NCBI GenBank assembly: GCA_004335635.1
Contig: QAXH01003820.1
Coordinates: forward strand, 1 to 10,382
DNA: 10,382 nt
Origin: Chloromonas sp. AAM2
Taxonomy: Eukaryota > Chlorophyta > Chlorophyceae > Chlamydomonadales > Chlamydomonadaceae
Reading direction: 5' to 3'
In this document: positions 8,480-10,382 of the stretch, one piece after another
How positions within the stretch are numbered: position 1 is the stretch's first letter
How the letters are laid out: every line of letters starts with the position of its first letter
Translations under genes and position numbers: made by a program
The notes under the pieces: model-generated
Database searches by the model: none
What the model was told of the DNA's origin: nothing
Seen by the model: only the letters and a program-made list of their open reading frames with translations

Positions 8480-8845
8480 TCCAAAAGTATGACCCGTATA
8501 AACCCGACCTTTCTACCCATCATGGGGTTTAATTCCCCTTGCAGTAAAACCCTACAGGATGATCGGATACTGAGGCGATCGGAAACAGGGCATGTCGCTG
8601 TAGGCTAGAGCAGCAAAATATGTACACACTGGCAGCGGGTATATCTCGCATGCCTCATAGGCTTTGAGGAACAGTTGGGAGTTCTGCATGGTCCTTCGTC
8701 TCTTGGGTGCTGCGTCTCTTCCTGCACCTCTTGGGTTCTGTGCGAGAAGATTGCACCAGTATGTTACAGAAAGTGCATCTGCGCTGCGCATGGCATGTGT
8801 CGTCCTGGCAGTGTGGCTGCTGAGGGCGGCCCCCTCCACCCCTTG

Positions 8846-8859
8846 CCTTGCATGCAAGG
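8846..8859. repeat. 14-bp perfect palindrome
   Basis: CCTTGCATGCAAGG is a perfect palindrome centred on GCATGC. It is one of many TGCATG-type words in this window. It could be a protein-binding site or a by-product of local sequence composition. Confidence 0.4.
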
Positions 8860-9483
8860 TTGGACACCTCAGGCTTTCCAAGTCCTTGGCCCGGGCCAGA
8901 GCTATCAACAGCATCCGTGGTGCTCTTGTCACACCACTACCGAGAAGGTATCAACGTTGTACAAAGATGCTACATGACAAAAAAATGTTTCACCTCCACT
9001 GCAGCACCAGAATAATGTCCATCCTGCACTGCTTGGGTTCAACCAGCACCAGCTGATCTGGCAAAACCTGATCACGACTGAACGAATGAGAATTTAGCCT
9101 GCATACGTTCATGTCGTCAGTGCATGCATAGGGACGTTAGATGCAAATTGTTGTGTACTAAGATGTGCAAGGGTTCCGTGTAAGGGTTCAGCTGGCGCTG
9201 AGAACTCTTCGTTCAGGGACAGGGTCCGTGGAAGCGTGCAGGCAAGCACGTTCACGCCGGGTATGGCGCACACATAATTCAGTATACTGCTGCATAAATC
9301 AATTTACCATCAGAGAGTCACAACCCTTGCATCAAGCATCGGGCATGGATAGAGTCAACACACACTTACCTGGTTGGTAAGCCAGCTGGACTGGCCACCC
9401 AACCCGCTGAACAAGACTCGCCGGACGTGAAGGCACGGAGTAAAGGAACCAACCGATTTTCAGCAGGGCTGCGGAACTGAAAA

Positions 9484-9501
9484 GGTACGTAGAAACGTAC
9501 C
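9484..9501. repeat. 7-bp hairpin upstream of secreted-protein gene
   Basis: GGTACGT (9484-9490) and ACGTACC (9495-9501) flank a 4-base AGAA loop. It lies about 170 bases before the ATG at 9667, in the likely promoter or 5' UTR region. Role unknown. Confidence 0.4.
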
Positions 9502-9666
9502 GGGTCCGGCGCCTGCCTGTCCGGTTGTCCGTGGACCACCCCACAGCATGCGCCATGGAGGTCACAACATATCGATCTTACACATAGATGTCTTGACCAG
9601 TCCTGCGCACGCCACTGAAAATAACTGCTGGTCCGCCATTTTTTTTTCATCTCTGCCGCGGCTAGG

Positions 9667-10382
9667 ATGTTCTTAAGAGCGTTCACCGTTTTCGTAGCTC
9701 TGTGCGCCACGATAACATTACCAGGCGATGCTGGTGCGACGTTAGCTCAGCATGGGGCGACAATGGAGCGAACATCAGCTGGTGTGGCACGGATGCAGAG
9801 CGTAACAATAGATCAAGCTCGCTCAGGCCGCCGCTTGCTACAAGGTATGCCAGTCATTTGGCGCCGGGACGCCGATAGCGCAGCTGCCAGCCGGCACCCC
9901 TATACAGTGCCACGGCTTACCGTTCGACCTACAGCGCACAGACTCAGCCCTGTATTCAACATAAAACGAGCAGGCGCAGCTGGGGCCCACACATTCCACG
10001 GACTCTGGCAGGTCTAACGCGCCCGGATGGCGTGATCAGATGCCAGGAATCCATGATTTCAGTATAGCGGTTCAAGGCTGAACACGCCATTCATTTCCAA
10101 AGTGTGCCCTAACCAATGCCTCCATGCAGCAACGAGCTGCCAGCTGTCACATTCAGCACGACTGTCCAGGACATCAGCATGCACGCATTGGTGGAGGCAC
10201 AAACATTCCTGGACACGTGCTAGCCAGGAAAGCGCTAGAGTTGCTATGCTTGATGCTGCCTGTCCAGGTGGAAGCCCAAGCCTACCACCGCCCGTCGCAT
10301 CTCCCTTAGCAGCTCCACTCCAACCACCATCACCAGCCTATCCGCCACTGCCCTCAACACCACCGGCCTACCCACCTCCTCC
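9667..10382 (+). CDS. Secreted proline-rich (HRGP/pherophorin-like) protein, 3' partial
   Basis: The start of a gene for a predicted secreted, proline-rich protein, possibly a cell-wall or extracellular-matrix glycoprotein. Exon 1 (9667-9844) begins with a signal-peptide-like segment, MFLRAFTVFVALCATI, followed by a small-residue cleavage region (PGDAGA). It ends in SGRRLLQ at residues 53-59, a motif often seen after the signal peptide in secreted chlorophyte proteins. Exon 2 (10268 onward) runs to the window edge. Of its first 37 complete codons 17 are Pro, in patterns such as SPAYPPLPSTPPAYPPP. I chose the ATG at 9667 because it places the hydrophobic stretch at the very start. A simpler reading stays unspliced to a TGA-free stop at 10015, but that part lacks any pattern. 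The protein could also be an enzyme with a Pro-rich linker. Its body lies outside the window. Confidence 0.6.
9845..10267 (+). other. Intron of the secreted proline-rich gene
   Basis: The donor CAAG|GTATGC is at 9845 and the acceptor CTGTCCAG ends at 10267, after a pyrimidine-leaning tract. Phase 1: G|GT makes a Gly codon, joining RRLLQ to GGSPSLPPP. An alternative donor, CAG|GTCTAA at 10012 (phase 0), with the acceptor TTTCAG at 10062, would also reach the Pro-rich frame, but through an implausibly short 51-base intron. Confidence 0.55.

Larger units (their letters stand above)
5903..9666. other. Long stretch with no supported gene (kinase 3' UTR plus intergenic DNA)
   Basis: About 3.8 kb. 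Open frames here are short (142 codons at most), overlap on both strands, and show no motifs, no repeat conservation and no convincing splice series. I found no tRNA or rRNA signature. It holds several small hairpins and direct repeats, listed separately, plus a 6-bp-arm hairpin at 7338-7360 (CAGGAG/CTCCTG). The start must include the kinase 3' UTR and the end the promoter and 5' UTR of the gene at 9667. No clear TATA box was seen within about 100 bases of that gene. Confidence 0.6.

Noticed and set aside
8439..8545. Possible tRNA, from a T-arm-like GGGG-TTTAATT-CCCC segment
   Set aside because: The loop lacks the conserved TTC, and no D-arm, anticodon arm or acceptor stem can be drawn around it.
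8552..9056. Overlapping open frames on both strands (126 and 130 codons)
   Set aside because: They shadow each other, the + frame opens with TTG rather than ATG, and neither shows a recognisable motif.
9366..9710. Antisense open frame of 114 codons over the start of the secreted-protein gene
   Set aside because: No recognisable motif. The + strand signal peptide and proline-rich continuation give a better explanation.
10124..10309. Open frame of 61 codons near the right edge
   Set aside because: It lies in the proposed intron and runs in a different frame from the proline-rich exon. No motif.

Overview
The window looks like nuclear DNA from a eukaryote, most likely a green alga (Chlorophyta). 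This is an inference. The main gene is split by introns with CAG|GTGNG-type donors and CAG acceptors. Its low-complexity Ala/Ser/Thr/His/Gln-rich protein ends in a TKL-type kinase domain. The gene at the right edge starts with a signal peptide, then an 'RRLLQ' motif and a proline-rich stretch, a pattern common in secreted chlorophyte proteins. No bacterial operon structure, RNA gene, CRISPR array or recognisable mobile element was found.

Positions 1-5902 (+): one large gene, cut at its 5' end by the window edge. Seven exons (3-608, about 697-1383, 1669-3777, 4017-4118, 4373-4496, 4822-4952, 5348-5902) join in one frame to about 1437 codons. The first three exons encode roughly 1130 residues of low-complexity sequence. 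That part contains a duplicated 50-residue box (459-608 and 1165-1314), with a possible diverged third copy, and a series of decayed repeats of about 65-71 residues (2218-3250). The last four exons encode a complete protein kinase domain of about 255 residues with HGD in place of HRD.

Positions 5903-9666: about 3.8 kb with no coding region I can defend. It holds the kinase 3' UTR, of unknown length, and several small inverted or direct repeats. The most notable are an imperfect stem-loop at 6414-6534, a perfect 10-bp hairpin at 6004-6030 and an 11-bp inverted repeat at 8439-8479. The first TGTAA, the usual chlorophyte poly(A) signal, after the kinase stop is at 7601.

Positions 9667-10382 (+): the 5' end of a second gene, cut by the right edge. 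Exon 1 encodes a signal peptide ending its coding part in SGRRLLQ. A phase-1 intron (9845-10267) joins it to a Pro/Ala/Ser/Tyr-rich exon, suggesting a secreted hydroxyproline-rich, cell-wall or pherophorin-like protein.

The two genes lie on the same strand, far apart. Nothing in the sequence ties their functions together.
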